Part shown: in pieces, positions 53,568 to 62,823 of the stretch
Layout: each line of letters starts with the position of its first letter
How positions within the stretch are numbered: the stretch's first letter is position 1
Assembly (NCBI GenBank): GCA_022828125.1
Contig: JAJEJD010000002.1
Location: forward strand, 18,988 to 82,987
DNA: 64,000 nt
Source of the DNA: a bacterium
Lineage (GTDB): Bacteria; UBA8248
Direction: 5' to 3'
Notes under the pieces: generated by a model
Databases searched by the model: none
What the model was told of the DNA's origin: nothing
Seen by the model: the letters and a program-made list of their open reading frames with translations, nothing else
Translations under genes and position numbers: made by a program

Positions 53568-55168
53568 GAAAAGCCCAACCTGACGAGGCAGGCGTCATAG
53601 ACGTGGGGGATGGCGCGAACGCCTTCCATGACGGGTTCGGGCACCGGATCGTCGAGTATCAGGACGGCGACGGCCATATCGTGCTGCCACACCCTCCCCA
53701 ACTGCATGCCGGCGATGTTGATGTTGTGGTTCCCCAGCAGGGTGCCGATCTTGCCGATCATGCCGGGCCGGTCTTCGTTCCGGAATATGAGGAGATAGCC
53801 CCTGAGCGCCACGTCGACCGAATAGTCGTCTATGCGAACGATTCTGGGGTCGTTCTTCCGCAGAAAAGTCCCCGCCACGGAGCGCTCGCCCGAGTCGGTC
53901 TTCACGCGAAGCTCGATCAGGTCCGTATAGAGGAGATTCTCCGTCTGAGTCGTCGTTCTCACCTCGATGCCGCGCTCTTTCGCGAGCAGAAGGCCGTTCA
54001 CCATGTTCACGCGGACGCTCGAGAGGAACCGGCCCAGCATCCCCTTGATGGCGGAGGCGGCCAGCGCCCTCATGGGCATGTCGATCGATCCGCCATAGAC
54101 GACTTCGAGGGTCTGCAATCCCCCGCCCGCGAGTTGGGCCAGAAAATCTCCCAGGCGATCGGCCAGATCCAGATGAGGGCCGATTTGCTCCAGCATCTCG
54201 GGGCTCAGGGAAGGCAGGTTCACGGCGTGTCCCACCACCCCTTCGGTCAGATACGCCACGACTTGTTTCGCCACGCTCATGGCTACGTTTTCCTGGGCTT
54301 CCGCGGTAGAGGCCCCCAGATGCGGCGTGCAGACGACGTCGTCGCGGCCGATGAGCGGATCGTTCGGGTCGGGGGGTTCCTGTTGGTACACGTCCACCGC
54401 CGCGCCTCCGACCTTCCCGCTGTCGAGCGCCTCGGCCAGCGCCTCCTCGTTTATCAGCCCCCCGCGCGCGCAGTTGATGATGCGAACGCCGTCGCGCATC
54501 TGGGCGATTTCCGCAGCGCCGATCAGGTTTCCCGTTTCGGTGTTCTTCGGCACGTGCAGGGTGATGTAGTCGGATTTGGCCAGAAGCTCATCGAAATCCA
54601 CCGGATTCACCCCGCGCTGGGAAAGCACCTCGGCGGAGATGTATGGATCGAAGGCGAGGACGTTCATGCCCAGGCTGCGCGCGAACGTCGCCGTCTGCGA
54701 ACCCACGCGCCCCATCCCCACGACGCCCAGTGTTTTAGAAGATAGCTCGCTGCCCACGAAGCGGTTCCGCTCCCATTTCCCTCCCTTGAGGGAGGAGACG
54801 GCCGAGGGAATCTTGCGCGCCAGCGAGAACATCATGGCGATGGTGTGCTCCGCCGTGGTGATGACGTTGCCGTCGGGCGCGTTCACCACCAGGATGCCGC
54901 GCATGCTGGCGGCTTCGAGGTCCACGTTGTCCACGCCTATCCCTGCGCGCGCGACCATCTTGAGCGTATCCCCGACACCCATCAGCTCATCGTCCACTTG
55001 CGTACCGCTCCGGACGATGAGCGCGTCGGCTGTCTTCACGGCTTCGAGAATTTCTTCCCGCGAGGAGGCGGTGTGGTCGAGGACTTCAAAGCCCTGCTGG
55101 TCCTCGAGTATCTCATGGGCCCTCGGCGAGATCGGCTCGGCAATCAGAACTCGGAATGTCTGGTTCAT
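53564..55168 (-). CDS. serA: D-3-phosphoglycerate dehydrogenase
   Basis: 534 residues, the long three-domain type. VVGMGRVGSQTATFARSLG is the NAD site. Catalytic Arg is in INCARGGLINEEAL, Glu in DVYQQEPPDPND and His in CTPHLGASTAEAQ. An intervening allosteric domain and a C-terminal ACT domain (RPGMIGKIGTLLGNHNINIA) follow, so serine feedback is likely. It starts serine synthesis from 3-phosphoglycerate and is coupled to the class V aminotransferase upstream by a four-base overlap. Confidence 0.95.
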
Positions 55169-56304
55169 TCGTTGAACACCTCTTGCGCTGCGGCGAGGCC
55201 GCGTCCTCTATCCAGTGAATAACCCAGATCGGCCAGGGTCGATTCCAGCGCGCCGATCGCCGCCAGCACGTCGGAGGAATCCACATACCCCAGGTGCCCG
55301 ATCCGGAAAATCCTGCCGCTCAAGACATCCTGGCCACCAGCGATGGTCACCCCGTGCGCATCCTGCATCCTCAGGGGGATCGCCTTCCCGTCCACTCCCT
55401 CGGGCACGCAGACGGCGGTGACGGCCTCACTCCTCAAATCACGGGGAAATATGGCGAGGCCCATCGCCTCGGCGGCCGCCCCCGTCGCCCGCGCCAGAAG
55501 CGCATGACGCGCGAAGACGTTCTCCAGCCCCTCCTCGCGCATCATGTCGAGCGCGACCGAGAGACCCGCCAGCAGGGAGATCGCGGGCGTCCAGGCGGTG
55601 GTGTTCTTTATCTGGCTCTTGCGCTCGATCTCGAGGTCGAAGTAATACCTGGGCGAGGTCGATTCCGAGGCGGCGCGCCGGGCCCGCTCGCTCAGCCAGA
55701 CGAAGGCCAGCCCCGGCGGTAGCATGAGCGCCTTCTGGCTCCCCGTGATCACGGCGTCCAGGTCCCATTCATCGGTCTTGAGGTCGTACACGCCCAGGGC
55801 GGTGATGGCGTCCACCACCACGAGCGTACCGGGCGATCGCTCACGCACAAGCTTCGCGACGGCCTGCACGTCATGCTTGGACCCTGTGGAAGTCTCGCTC
55901 GCCTGCATCAGCAGGGCCTTGTGTCCTCCCCTTTCAAGGCGCGCCTCCAGGGCGCCCAGGTCGACCGAACGGCCCCATTCCACCTCCAGGACGTCCGCCT
56001 CCACGCGAAAGGCCTCGCAAAGCTCCGTCCATCGCTCCCCGAATTTGCCGCCCTCGATGACGAGCGCCGAATCACCCGGGGAGAGCAGGTTCGCCACCGC
56101 CGCCTCCATGCCGCCCGTACCCGAAGCGGCCAGGGTGATGACGTCGCCGCTTGTCTGGAAGAGCCATTCGAGGCCTCGCCGCGTTCTTTCGAAATGCGCC
56201 TCGAACTCCCGCGTGCGATGGTGGATCAGGGGCCGCGCCATGGCTTCGAGCACCCGGTGGGGGACCGGCGTGGGGCCGGGGGCCATGAGGTGGTGCTTGT
56301 TCAT
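55165..56304 (-). CDS. class V aminotransferase (serine-glyoxylate / phosphoserine type)
   Basis: 379 residues from ATG 56304 (MNKHHLMAPGPTPVPHRVLE), the family opening; an upstream in-frame start at 56373 is rejected. LAASGTGGMEAAVANLL, VVDAITALGVYDLKTDEW and the PLP lysine in ITGSQKALMLPPGLAF are class V blocks. In organisms lacking SerC a protein of this type can supply phosphoserine aminotransferase activity, and the overlap with serA supports that role here. It might instead be a serine-glyoxylate aminotransferase. Confidence 0.85.
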   Translation of the reverse strand: MNKHHLMAPGPTPVPHRVLEAMARPLIHHRTREFEAHFERTRRGLEWLFQTSGDVITLAASGTGGMEAAVANLLSPGDSALVIEGGKFGERWTELCEAFRVEADVLEVEWGRSVDLGALEARLERGGHKALLMQASETSTGSKHDVQAVAKLVRERSPGTLVVVDAITALGVYDLKTDEWDLDAVITGSQKALMLPPGLAFVWLSERARRAASESTSPRYYFDLEIERKSQIKNTTAWTPAISLLAGLSVALDMMREEGLENVFARHALLARATGAAAEAMGLAIFPRDLRSEAVTAVCVPEGVDGKAIPLRMQDAHGVTIAGGQDVLSGRIFRIGHLGYVDSSDVLAAIGALESTLADLGYSLDRGRGLAAAQEVFNE

Positions 56305-56509
56305 TTCTGCTCTTTCCCTGATGTGTGTCGTTGCGGGCGAACACGTGTCCATACGCCTCAAAGGATATACCACTCCCCGCCAAACCCCTCAAGCGATATC
56401 GTCTGAAAAGCGGGGTGATATTTCCTCCACACACAACCGGCCTAAAAGCAGGGACACCGCAGATGACGTTCACAATGTCCCCGTAAATATGTCTCCACGC
56501 ACAAAAAAA

Positions 56510-56531
56510 CCGGGGGGCCGAAGCCCCCCGG
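56510..56531 (-). terminator. terminator of porin A, shared sequence with porin B
   Basis: A perfect 9-base stem CCGGGGGGC/GCCCCCCGG with loop CGAA, followed on the minus strand by seven T (56503-56509). The same hairpin, flanks (GACGACGACC side) and T-run follow porin B at 62795-62823. Confidence 0.9.
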
Positions 56532-56573
56532 TCGTCGTCGCGTCAGGTGAGGACGCGAGCGTCCGTCATGCTG

Positions 56574-57791
56574 CTAGAAGATGTGGCGAAGCGTCCAGCC
56601 GGCCGCCCAGCCGTCGTCCGCTTCCGGGTCACCCATCACTCTGCCGTAGTCGCCGCGTACGATAACGGCGCCCACCGCGCGAAGCTCGAGATTCGAGTGG
56701 ATCTTCCACTTGAAGCCGGCGTTGATCTCGGTCCCGTACTCCTTCGCGTCCATCGTGTTCTCTGCTTGGGAAGGCTCTGCGGCATTGTAAAGGGATACGC
56801 CGCCGCCCAGCGTGAAGGTCTTGCTGACCTTATACTCGGCCAGCCCCTCGATCACGGTCGCGCCGTTCAGGCTGCGCAGATGTACGCTTCTGATATCGTT
56901 GCCGAAAGTCGTCCAGCGGCGCGAACTCATGATGTGTCCGCCGATGAACCATCCCGAACCACCCTCCTGGGGCGTGTTGAAGCGACCGTCTTCTCCATCA
57001 CCGGCTTCGTCATCGCCGGAGAGCATCGTGAGGTTACCCATGAGCTTCAGTTTGCCCATGCTGGCGGAAGTCCTCACCAGAACGGCCCAACCCGAGAGTT
57101 CGTCGCCGGATGAGAGATCGCCTTCCTGGAAGACGGCCGAGGCGTTCACGCTGAACATGCCCACCTTGCCCTTGGCGTGGAGGCCGAGGAAGCTGTAGTC
57201 ATAGCCGCCGTCCGCAGAGTCCCTCGAATTGGCCACCCATGGCGAGAGCGTGAGAGTGGGGGACACCTTGATGCCCACGCCGAGGTAGTAATCCGTTCGG
57301 TCGTCGTTGTCCGGACCGGCATCTTCCCTCGCGCTGGTCATGAACGCGCTTAGCGACATGTTACCGCTGAGTTTGCCGTAGACCGCAATGCCCGGCTCAC
57401 GATGCCGGCCGCCGCTGTCGTAGATTTCCTTGTCCGGCGAGAAGTAGTCCGTCCGGCCCATGCGCACGCGAAGCGCGCTGCCCGGAACGGCGAAGTCGAC
57501 TACCCAACGGTTGACGCCGACTGTCTGCCTGCCGGGGCCGATTGAGAAGCCGCCGTTCGCGCTGACGAACTCGGGCTCCCACACGGCCGTGACGGCGCCG
57601 CTTTTCGCCGTGAAGCGCGGGCGAATGAGCGCGTCCAGGTATCTGTCCTTGGCTCCGTCATCTCCGTTGACGGCTTCGCTGGAACCACGCACCCGGTAGA
57701 AGCCGCTGAACTTAAGGTCGGCCGCGTACGAGGGCGCGGTAAACGCCACCACGAGCGCCATCGCGAATAGAGTTAACAAAATTTTCCTCAT
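56574..57791 (-). CDS. outer-membrane porin A
   Basis: 405 residues. Signal peptide MRKILLTLFAMALVVAFTAP-SYAA, then strand-rich alternating sequence ending in the aromatic C-terminus WAAGWTLRHIF expected of an outer-membrane barrel. VDFAVPGSALRVRMGRTDYFSP, LSPWVANSRDS and the KLKLMGNLTMLSGDDEAGDGED loop are shared with porin B at 61403, so they are paralogues; external loops differ most. ATG 57791 is fixed by comparison with porin B, where the codon six bases upstream is ATG but here is ATA. Substrate unknown. It points away from porin B across the recombinase genes. Confidence 0.85.
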   Translation of the reverse strand: MRKILLTLFAMALVVAFTAPSYAADLKFSGFYRVRGSSEAVNGDDGAKDRYLDALIRPRFTAKSGAVTAVWEPEFVSANGGFSIGPGRQTVGVNRWVVDFAVPGSALRVRMGRTDYFSPDKEIYDSGGRHREPGIAVYGKLSGNMSLSAFMTSAREDAGPDNDDRTDYYLGVGIKVSPTLTLSPWVANSRDSADGGYDYSFLGLHAKGKVGMFSVNASAVFQEGDLSSGDELSGWAVLVRTSASMGKLKLMGNLTMLSGDDEAGDGEDGRFNTPQEGGSGWFIGGHIMSSRRWTTFGNDIRSVHLRSLNGATVIEGLAEYKVSKTFTLGGGVSLYNAAEPSQAENTMDAKEYGTEINAGFKWKIHSNLELRAVGAVIVRGDYGRVMGDPEADDGWAAGWTLRHIF

Positions 57792-58030
57792 GTGTATTTC
57801 TCCTCATCGAGGTTTCATAAAAAAATGTTGCCGTCTTCCTTCGTGTTCAACATCTTGATTTTGTCAATGTGTCTGCATTCGTGCTTCGTCGTCTGCAACA
57901 GGGCTTCCCGCTCCCGCATCACCCCCTCTCCTCAATGCCGCCCCGTACGTCGACAAGGTTCTATCGAGCGAACCGGTATTTGCCGCTTATGTAGACAATT
58001 CCCTGTCTGAGAAAACACTCATTCCATTCC
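57792..58030 (-). promoter_or_regulatory. conserved ~240-bp porin leader, copy A
   Basis: This upstream region is highly similar to the region upstream of porin B (61165-61402, opposite strand). Shared blocks include GAAGGAAGACGGCAACAT near the gene, GGGCTTCCCG and a ~39-base identical core around CGTACGTCGACAAGGTTC. Such long conservation suggests a promoter plus regulated leader, or recent duplication. Beyond it, 58031-58300 is AT-rich with no gene seen. Confidence 0.7.
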
Positions 58031-58501
58031 CCATTTCTTCAAAGAATAGAAAAGATGATCCTCTTTGTCAACAAACAATCCCAAGAGAAATCCAAAACCC
58101 CATTTCTTTACAATATGAACCTTGCCCTATCTTCCAAAACGGAATGAAAGGTTTAACAATCCCAAAATCAAACCTTTACAAAAAATTGCGCGTCAAAAAA
58201 ACAACGTGAAATCCACCGTCTTGCCCCGGTCTTTGCAGCCTGAGAAAAAATTTTTCATCCGCCGGGCGAAAAAGCTTCCAAAATTCGCCTTACAACTCCC
58301 CCGAAATCGGCCCATATTCGTTCATGCAACCCGCGATTCGGGCTGTTTCCCGATCCCGGCCGATTGGGATACTCATCGAGCGGTTGATGCCGCCGGAAAA
58401 ATCTATTCCCTGACCCTGTAGAGAAAGAGCCGGCTCTTCTCGCCGGCGAACGGGCCGGAACCCGCCGCCGCGCATCGCCGGAAATCCGGCAACCGACTTT
58501 C
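58031..58501. other. AT-rich spacer between porin A leader and recombinase B
   Basis: 471 bases; 58031-58260 is AT-rich compared with the window, and the rest is GC-rich. Open frames here lack ribosome sites and family features. It may carry the porin A distal promoter region and any recombination site of the flanking recombinase, but nothing specific is visible. Confidence 0.4.
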
Positions 58502-59674
58502 TCAGAGTATATCTTCCGCGATACTCCCCGCAACCCGCTCCGCCGCCTCGTGCGCGGAATCGCGCGCCAGGTGCGCGTAACGCGCCGTGGTTTGCACGTG
58601 GGCGTGGCCGAGGAGCTTCGCGATGACGGGGAGTCCTTCTCCCAGCGCGAGCGCTCTCGAGGCGTAGGAATGGCGAAGGTCGTGGAGCCGCACGTCATCG
58701 AGACCCGCCCGCGCGCGGACGGGCCGCCAGACGTGATCGAGGTTGCTCAGGCGCGCGCCCGGCTTCCTGCCGGGAATGACCCAGGGATTCCCCTCTATCC
58801 GGGGGAGGGCGGCCAGGAGCGCGACCGCCTGTGGGGGAAGCGAGACGACCCGCGCGCCCGTCTTGGAATCCGGCAGCCTCAGTTCGCCCTCGTCCAGCGC
58901 CACGTCCTCCCAGCGGAGAGTGAGTATTTCGGACTTCCGGCACCCGGTCAGCATCAGCAGGCGTATGGCGGCCAGAGCGGGCGCAGACGCCCCGCCCTGA
59001 TTCTCGATTTCCTCCAGAACGGCTCCCAGGCGCGCGAACTCCTCATCCGTCAGGAACCGCTCCCTCTTGCGTTCGGGGTATTTCACGATCAATCGGCAGG
59101 GGTTGCACCCCTCGGGCGCCAGTCCCCAGTTCTCGGCCAGCCTGTACATCGCATGGAGGATTCGGACGACCATGTTCGCAACGGCAGGCGTCTCGCACAG
59201 GCTCTGGTGCAGTTCCGCCACCTGCGCCCGCTCCAGCGCCAGGATCGGCAGCTTCCCCAAAGCGGGCACGATGTGCTTCCGGACGACCGCCCTGGTCTTT
59301 GCGGCGGTGCTCGGCTTACAGCGCACCGCGATGTATTCGGTGAGATACCGCTCGGCGAGCGCCGCCACCTTGGGCCCACCCGTGGGCTTCAGGCGTTCCG
59401 GGATTGCTTCCTCGCCCGCCTTGATGCGGGCGATGATGAGCGCCGCCCTTTGGCGCGCCTGCTCGGCGCCGATCACGCCGTGGCGGCCCACCGCCACCCG
59501 CTTGGGCCCTCTCGGGCCCCGCGCCTGGGCGATGTAGACTTTTGAGCCGCTGGAATAGACCCTGACGCCGAAGCCTGTGAGATCCCCGTCCCAGAACACC
59601 GTATCCTTGTGAACCGCAAGCTTCTCGACCGCCCGGTTCGAGAGCGTTTTCATAGTGGGCTTCGCCGTTCTCAC
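58502..59674 (-). CDS. tyrosine recombinase/integrase B
   Basis: 390 residues from GTG 59674, whose GTG overlaps the stop of integrase A by four bases; an ATG seven codons later (59653) is the alternative. The N-terminal arm-type domain (DUF4102-like) reads VFWDGDLTGFGVRVYSSGSK ... VAVGRHGVIG. The core-binding domain follows, and the catalytic residues are in LTGCRKSEILTLRW, LHDLRHSYASRAL and LGHAHVQTTARYAHL. Frame upstream of 59674 is only the shadow of integrase A. It is a site-specific DNA recombinase, related to but distinct from integrase A. Confidence 0.9.
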   Translation of the reverse strand: MRTAKPTMKTLSNRAVEKLAVHKDTVFWDGDLTGFGVRVYSSGSKVYIAQARGPRGPKRVAVGRHGVIGAEQARQRAALIIARIKAGEEAIPERLKPTGGPKVAALAERYLTEYIAVRCKPSTAAKTRAVVRKHIVPALGKLPILALERAQVAELHQSLCETPAVANMVVRILHAMYRLAENWGLAPEGCNPCRLIVKYPERKRERFLTDEEFARLGAVLEEIENQGGASAPALAAIRLLMLTGCRKSEILTLRWEDVALDEGELRLPDSKTGARVVSLPPQAVALLAALPRIEGNPWVIPGRKPGARLSNLDHVWRPVRARAGLDDVRLHDLRHSYASRALALGEGLPVIAKLLGHAHVQTTARYAHLARDSAHEAAERVAGSIAEDIL

Positions 59675-60849
59675 TCGAGGTTCCCGTTCGTCAGGTGGGC
59701 GCCTATGCTCCCCCCCACCCGGGTGGCCGCCTCCTTCTCGGCCTTGAGCATCAGGTGCGTGTAGCGCGCCGTCGTCGTTACCGTCGCGTGTCCCAGGAGC
59801 TTGCCGATTGTGTAGAGGCTCTCGCCGAGCGCCAGAGCCCTCGACGCATAGGAGTGCCTGAGGTCGTGTATCCGCACGTCGGGGAGTCCCGCCCGCTCCC
59901 GGATATGCCGCCAGTAGTGGTGAAGATCCGTGAGGTTCTTTCCCGGCTTCTGGCCGATGATCACCCAGGGGTTGTCCGGTTGCCGGGACAGCTTGTCGAG
60001 AACCCCCCGCACGGGATTCGTCAGTGGAACCATGCGGGGGCCCGCCTTGGCGTCCCTGAGCCTGAGATCTCCCGCCGTGCGGTCCACGTCGTCCCATTTG
60101 AGGTTCAGTATCTCGCTCCTCCGGCACCCGGTCAGCAAGAGCAGCCTGATCGCCGTGATCGCAGGCGGCCAGATTGAGCCTGCCGCCTCGGCGTCTTTGA
60201 GCAACCGGCCCAGGCGACGGTATTCCTCGGATGTCAGGAACCGCTCCCGTGGGCGCGTCCTGTAGAGCGACAGTCTTGTGCACGGGTTCTGCCCGGGCGG
60301 GACCAGGCCCCACGCCTCGGCCAGGTTGAACATCCTGGAGAGGATATGGATCGACGTGTTGGCCCGGCTCGGCGTATGGCGGAGGCGGTGATGAAGCGCG
60401 GCGACTTCCGCCCGTCCTATCCGGCCCAACGCCATCCCGCCCAGGAATGGCAGGACATGTTTGTCCAGTATGGTGCGGTACTCCACGACGGTGCGCGGCT
60501 TCAGGTGCCTTTCCACGTAAACGCGCATGAAGCGCTCGGCAACCGCCGCCAGGGTGGGTTCCTCCGCGGGCGGCTTGCGTCCTGGGTATTCGCCCCGCTT
60601 GATGCGGTCTATGACGAGGGCGGCCTGCTTCCTCGCCTCCCCGGTCGACAACGCCCCGTGCCGGCCTAAAGTAACGCGTTTTATCCCACCGGGCCCACGG
60701 GATTGCACCACGTAGGATTTCCGGCCCGCAGAGTGGACGCGCACCCCGAAGCCGGCCAGGTCCCGGTCCCAGAAGAGGGTGTCCCGGTTTTCGGTTTTGA
60801 GCGCGTCGACAGCGCGTTTGGTGAGTCTGAACTCACTTCTCCTGGGCAT
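59671..60849 (-). CDS. tyrosine recombinase/integrase A
   Basis: 392 residues from ATG 60849 (MPRRSEFRLTKRAVDALKTE), preceded by GAGGGG. Arm-type DUF4102-like N-terminus (LFWDRDLAGFGVRVHSAGRK ... VTLGRHGALS), then catalytic blocks LTGCRRSEILNLKW, IHDLRHSYASRAL and LGHATVTTTARYTHL with the Tyr. Its stop overlaps the GTG of integrase B. The opening is close to that of integrase C at 63469 (PKRSDLKLTKRTVDALEVD). The upstream region carries two tandem copies of a 50-bp motif also found before integrase C. Confidence 0.92.
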   Translation of the reverse strand: MPRRSEFRLTKRAVDALKTENRDTLFWDRDLAGFGVRVHSAGRKSYVVQSRGPGGIKRVTLGRHGALSTGEARKQAALVIDRIKRGEYPGRKPPAEEPTLAAVAERFMRVYVERHLKPRTVVEYRTILDKHVLPFLGGMALGRIGRAEVAALHHRLRHTPSRANTSIHILSRMFNLAEAWGLVPPGQNPCTRLSLYRTRPRERFLTSEEYRRLGRLLKDAEAAGSIWPPAITAIRLLLLTGCRRSEILNLKWDDVDRTAGDLRLRDAKAGPRMVPLTNPVRGVLDKLSRQPDNPWVIIGQKPGKNLTDLHHYWRHIRERAGLPDVRIHDLRHSYASRALALGESLYTIGKLLGHATVTTTARYTHLMLKAEKEAATRVGGSIGAHLTNGNLE

Positions 60850-60881
60850 GGCCCCCCTCGCTGGGCATAGCCCCCTCGCTT

Positions 60882-61010
60882 GACATGTCATCAAAACGCA
60901 TACCGGCGGCATCAATCGAGAGCGCGTTTACGCATAAACAGGCACGCTCTCTCGCGCTTGACATGTCATCAAAACGCATATCATCGGCATCAAATGTGAG
61001 TGTATTCAAG
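60882..61010 (-). repeat. two tandem copies of a 50-bp motif before integrase A
   Basis: Copies at 60882-60931 and 60960-61010 are 78 bases (26 codons) apart. Read on the minus strand in one frame they give VNALSIDAAGMRFDDMS and LNTLTFDADDMRFDDMS. The same motif (LNTLRFDAVRMRYDYIF) occurs before integrase C. Its DNA core is TTTGATGCCG - TATGCGTTTTGATGACATG. Whether it works as DNA site, leader peptide or remnant is unknown. Confidence 0.75.
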
Positions 61011-61164
61011 CAAAAACACGGCAAGTGCGCAAGAGGCGACGATGAAGAAAATATCGAATTAAAGCAAATAATAACAAATCTTTACATTGCATGAACACGC
61101 TCAGTCGCAACATTCCCGGAGTGATCAGTTCCTTTCAGTATTACATCTATTCTTTGAGAGGTAA
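61011..61164. other. spacer with no gene seen
   Basis: AT-rich stretch between the integrase A motif repeats and the porin B leader. It should contain the integrase A promoter on the minus strand; no clear element was identified. Confidence 0.35.
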
Positions 61165-61402
61165 AGGACGAAATCACTGTTTTCTCACACAGAGGATTGC
61201 CTACATAAGCGGCGAATACCGGTTCGCTCGATAGAACCTTGTCGACGTACGGGGCGGGCATGGAAGAGAGGGGGTGATGCGGGAACGGGAAGCCCTGTTA
61301 TAGGCGACGAAGCACAGATGTAGAAGCACCCATAAAACCAGACACAGAACACGAAGGAAGACGGCAACATTTTTTGTGAAACCTCTATGAGGAGAAATGC
61401 AC
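61165..61402 (+). promoter_or_regulatory. conserved ~240-bp porin leader, copy B
   Basis: Inverted counterpart of 57792-58030. The identical core around GAACCTTGTCGACGTACG, the GGGAAGCCCTGTT block and GAAGGAAGACGGCAACAT before the ribosome site GAGGAG are shared with porin A. Both copies end immediately at the porin ATG. Confidence 0.7.
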
Positions 61403-62755
61403 ATGAGGAAAATTCTGTTAACTCTATTCGCGATGGCGCTCTTGGTGGCCTTCACCGTGCCTGCGGATGCGGCCAAAACGATGAAAAAGCCTGCGATGAA
61501 GGAGGCTGCGCCAAAGGTTCCCAGCTTCAAATTCAGTGGCTTGTTCCGTCATCGCGGCCTCAGTACAAACAATGAAGACCAGAACGATGATGTACAGGAC
61601 GGTGTGCAGTTTTACGAAACGTTAATCCGTCCCAGATTTACCATGACGAGTCACGGCGGTAAAATTCAAGCCATGTGGGAAGCCGACGTAACGGTTTTTC
61701 AGGAACACCAGCATGAATACGGAAGCAACGACCCTGTAGATAAGACCGCCAAAGAAAGTGTGACGGGAAAATCTGGCGGTTTCGGGGGTGATCCCAGAGA
61801 CGTACGGACGAACCGCTTTATCGTCGACTTCGCACTTCCGGGAAGCGCGCTCCGCATGCGTCTCGGCCGGACGGATTACACCTCCCCGGACGGAGAGATC
61901 TTCGACACCGGCGGTAAGTCCCGTTTGCCGGGCATCGCCGTGTACGGCAAGCTCAGCAAGAACATCTCACTCAGCATGTTCAACTCCAAGAGCGGCGGTG
62001 GTGGAGCTAAATCGTCCGAAGACGACGATCAAGACAACTATTTTGCCGCTCTCAGTATAAAAATGAGCCCCACTGTGACGCTGACTCCCTGGGTGGCCAA
62101 TTCCCGCAACAGCGCCGGGGACAGCTATAACTACTGGTACGGCGCCATGACGGCCAAGGGCAAGGTGGGCGTTTTCAACCTGAACGCCACGGGTGTCGTC
62201 CAAAGCGGAGAACTCTCTTCAACGGAAGATATCGGGGCATGGGCCCTTCTGGTAAGGACCTCGGTCAGCATGGGCAAGCTGAAACTCATGGGCAACGCCA
62301 CACTCCTGTCAGGCGATGACGATGCTACTGACAACGAGAGCAATCAGTTCCTGACCCCTCGGGGCGGTTCTTCCGGTTGGTTCCAGGGCGGTCAAATCAT
62401 GACCGCGAAGCGTTGGATGTCCTTCGATAATACGCTGCGAGACAGGGAATACAAGAAAGCAAACGGTATGGTCGTGGCCGAAGGCTTGATACAATACCAA
62501 CTCAGCAAGACGCTCATGATCGGCGGCGGCGTATCCGTCTACCAGTCTGCGGAAAGTTCACAGGCACCGAATACGGACGACGCCAAGGATGTCGGCACGG
62601 AGATCAACGTCGGATTCTCTTGGAACATTTACCCAGGTCTCAATCTTAAGGGCGTAGCCGCTTACATGGCTGCGGGCGACTATGGCAGAGCAATCGGCGG
62701 CAGTGAGCGGGACGATACATGGCTCGTCGGTTGGCAGTTGGACCACGCATTCTAG
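61403..62755 (+). CDS. outer-membrane porin B
   Basis: 450 residues. Signal peptide MRKILLTLFAMALLVAFTVP-ADAA is almost the same as in porin A. A Lys-rich spacer follows (KTMKKPAMKEAAPKVPSFKF), then barrel sequence with VDFALPGSALRMRLGRTDYTSP, LTPWVANSRNS and KLKLMGNATLLSGDDDATDN, ending in the aromatic WLVGWQLDHAF. ATG 61403 is chosen over ATG 61397 because GGAG is eight bases away and because only this ATG exists in porin A. It is longer than porin A mainly in loops near residues 60-110. It carries the same leader and terminator. Confidence 0.85.
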   Translation: MRKILLTLFAMALLVAFTVPADAAKTMKKPAMKEAAPKVPSFKFSGLFRHRGLSTNNEDQNDDVQDGVQFYETLIRPRFTMTSHGGKIQAMWEADVTVFQEHQHEYGSNDPVDKTAKESVTGKSGGFGGDPRDVRTNRFIVDFALPGSALRMRLGRTDYTSPDGEIFDTGGKSRLPGIAVYGKLSKNISLSMFNSKSGGGGAKSSEDDDQDNYFAALSIKMSPTVTLTPWVANSRNSAGDSYNYWYGAMTAKGKVGVFNLNATGVVQSGELSSTEDIGAWALLVRTSVSMGKLKLMGNATLLSGDDDATDNESNQFLTPRGGSSGWFQGGQIMTAKRWMSFDNTLRDREYKKANGMVVAEGLIQYQLSKTLMIGGGVSVYQSAESSQAPNTDDAKDVGTEINVGFSWNIYPGLNLKGVAAYMAAGDYGRAIGGSERDDTWLVGWQLDHAF

Positions 62756-62794
62756 GATGACCAAGGTTCGCGTCCTCTCCTGACGCGACGACGA

Positions 62795-62823
62795 CCGGGG
62801 GGCTTCGGCCCCCCGGTTTTTTT
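62795..62823 (+). terminator. terminator of porin B
   Basis: CCGGGGGGC/GCCCCCCGG stem with TTCG loop followed by seven T, 40 bases after the porin B stop. It is the inverted twin of the porin A terminator, and flanking bases (CCTGACGCGACGACGA before, GTGCGTGGAG after) are shared too. Confidence 0.92.

Noticed and set aside
58122..58421. 99-codon ORF in the spacer near porin A
   Set aside because: TTG start without a ribosome site, basic low-complexity translation across an AT-rich/GC-rich boundary, no homology pattern.
58502..60313. 603-residue single recombinase with a long N-terminus
   Set aside because: The first ~213 codons are a shadow frame of integrase A; recombinase features begin only at 59674, so two separate genes are called.
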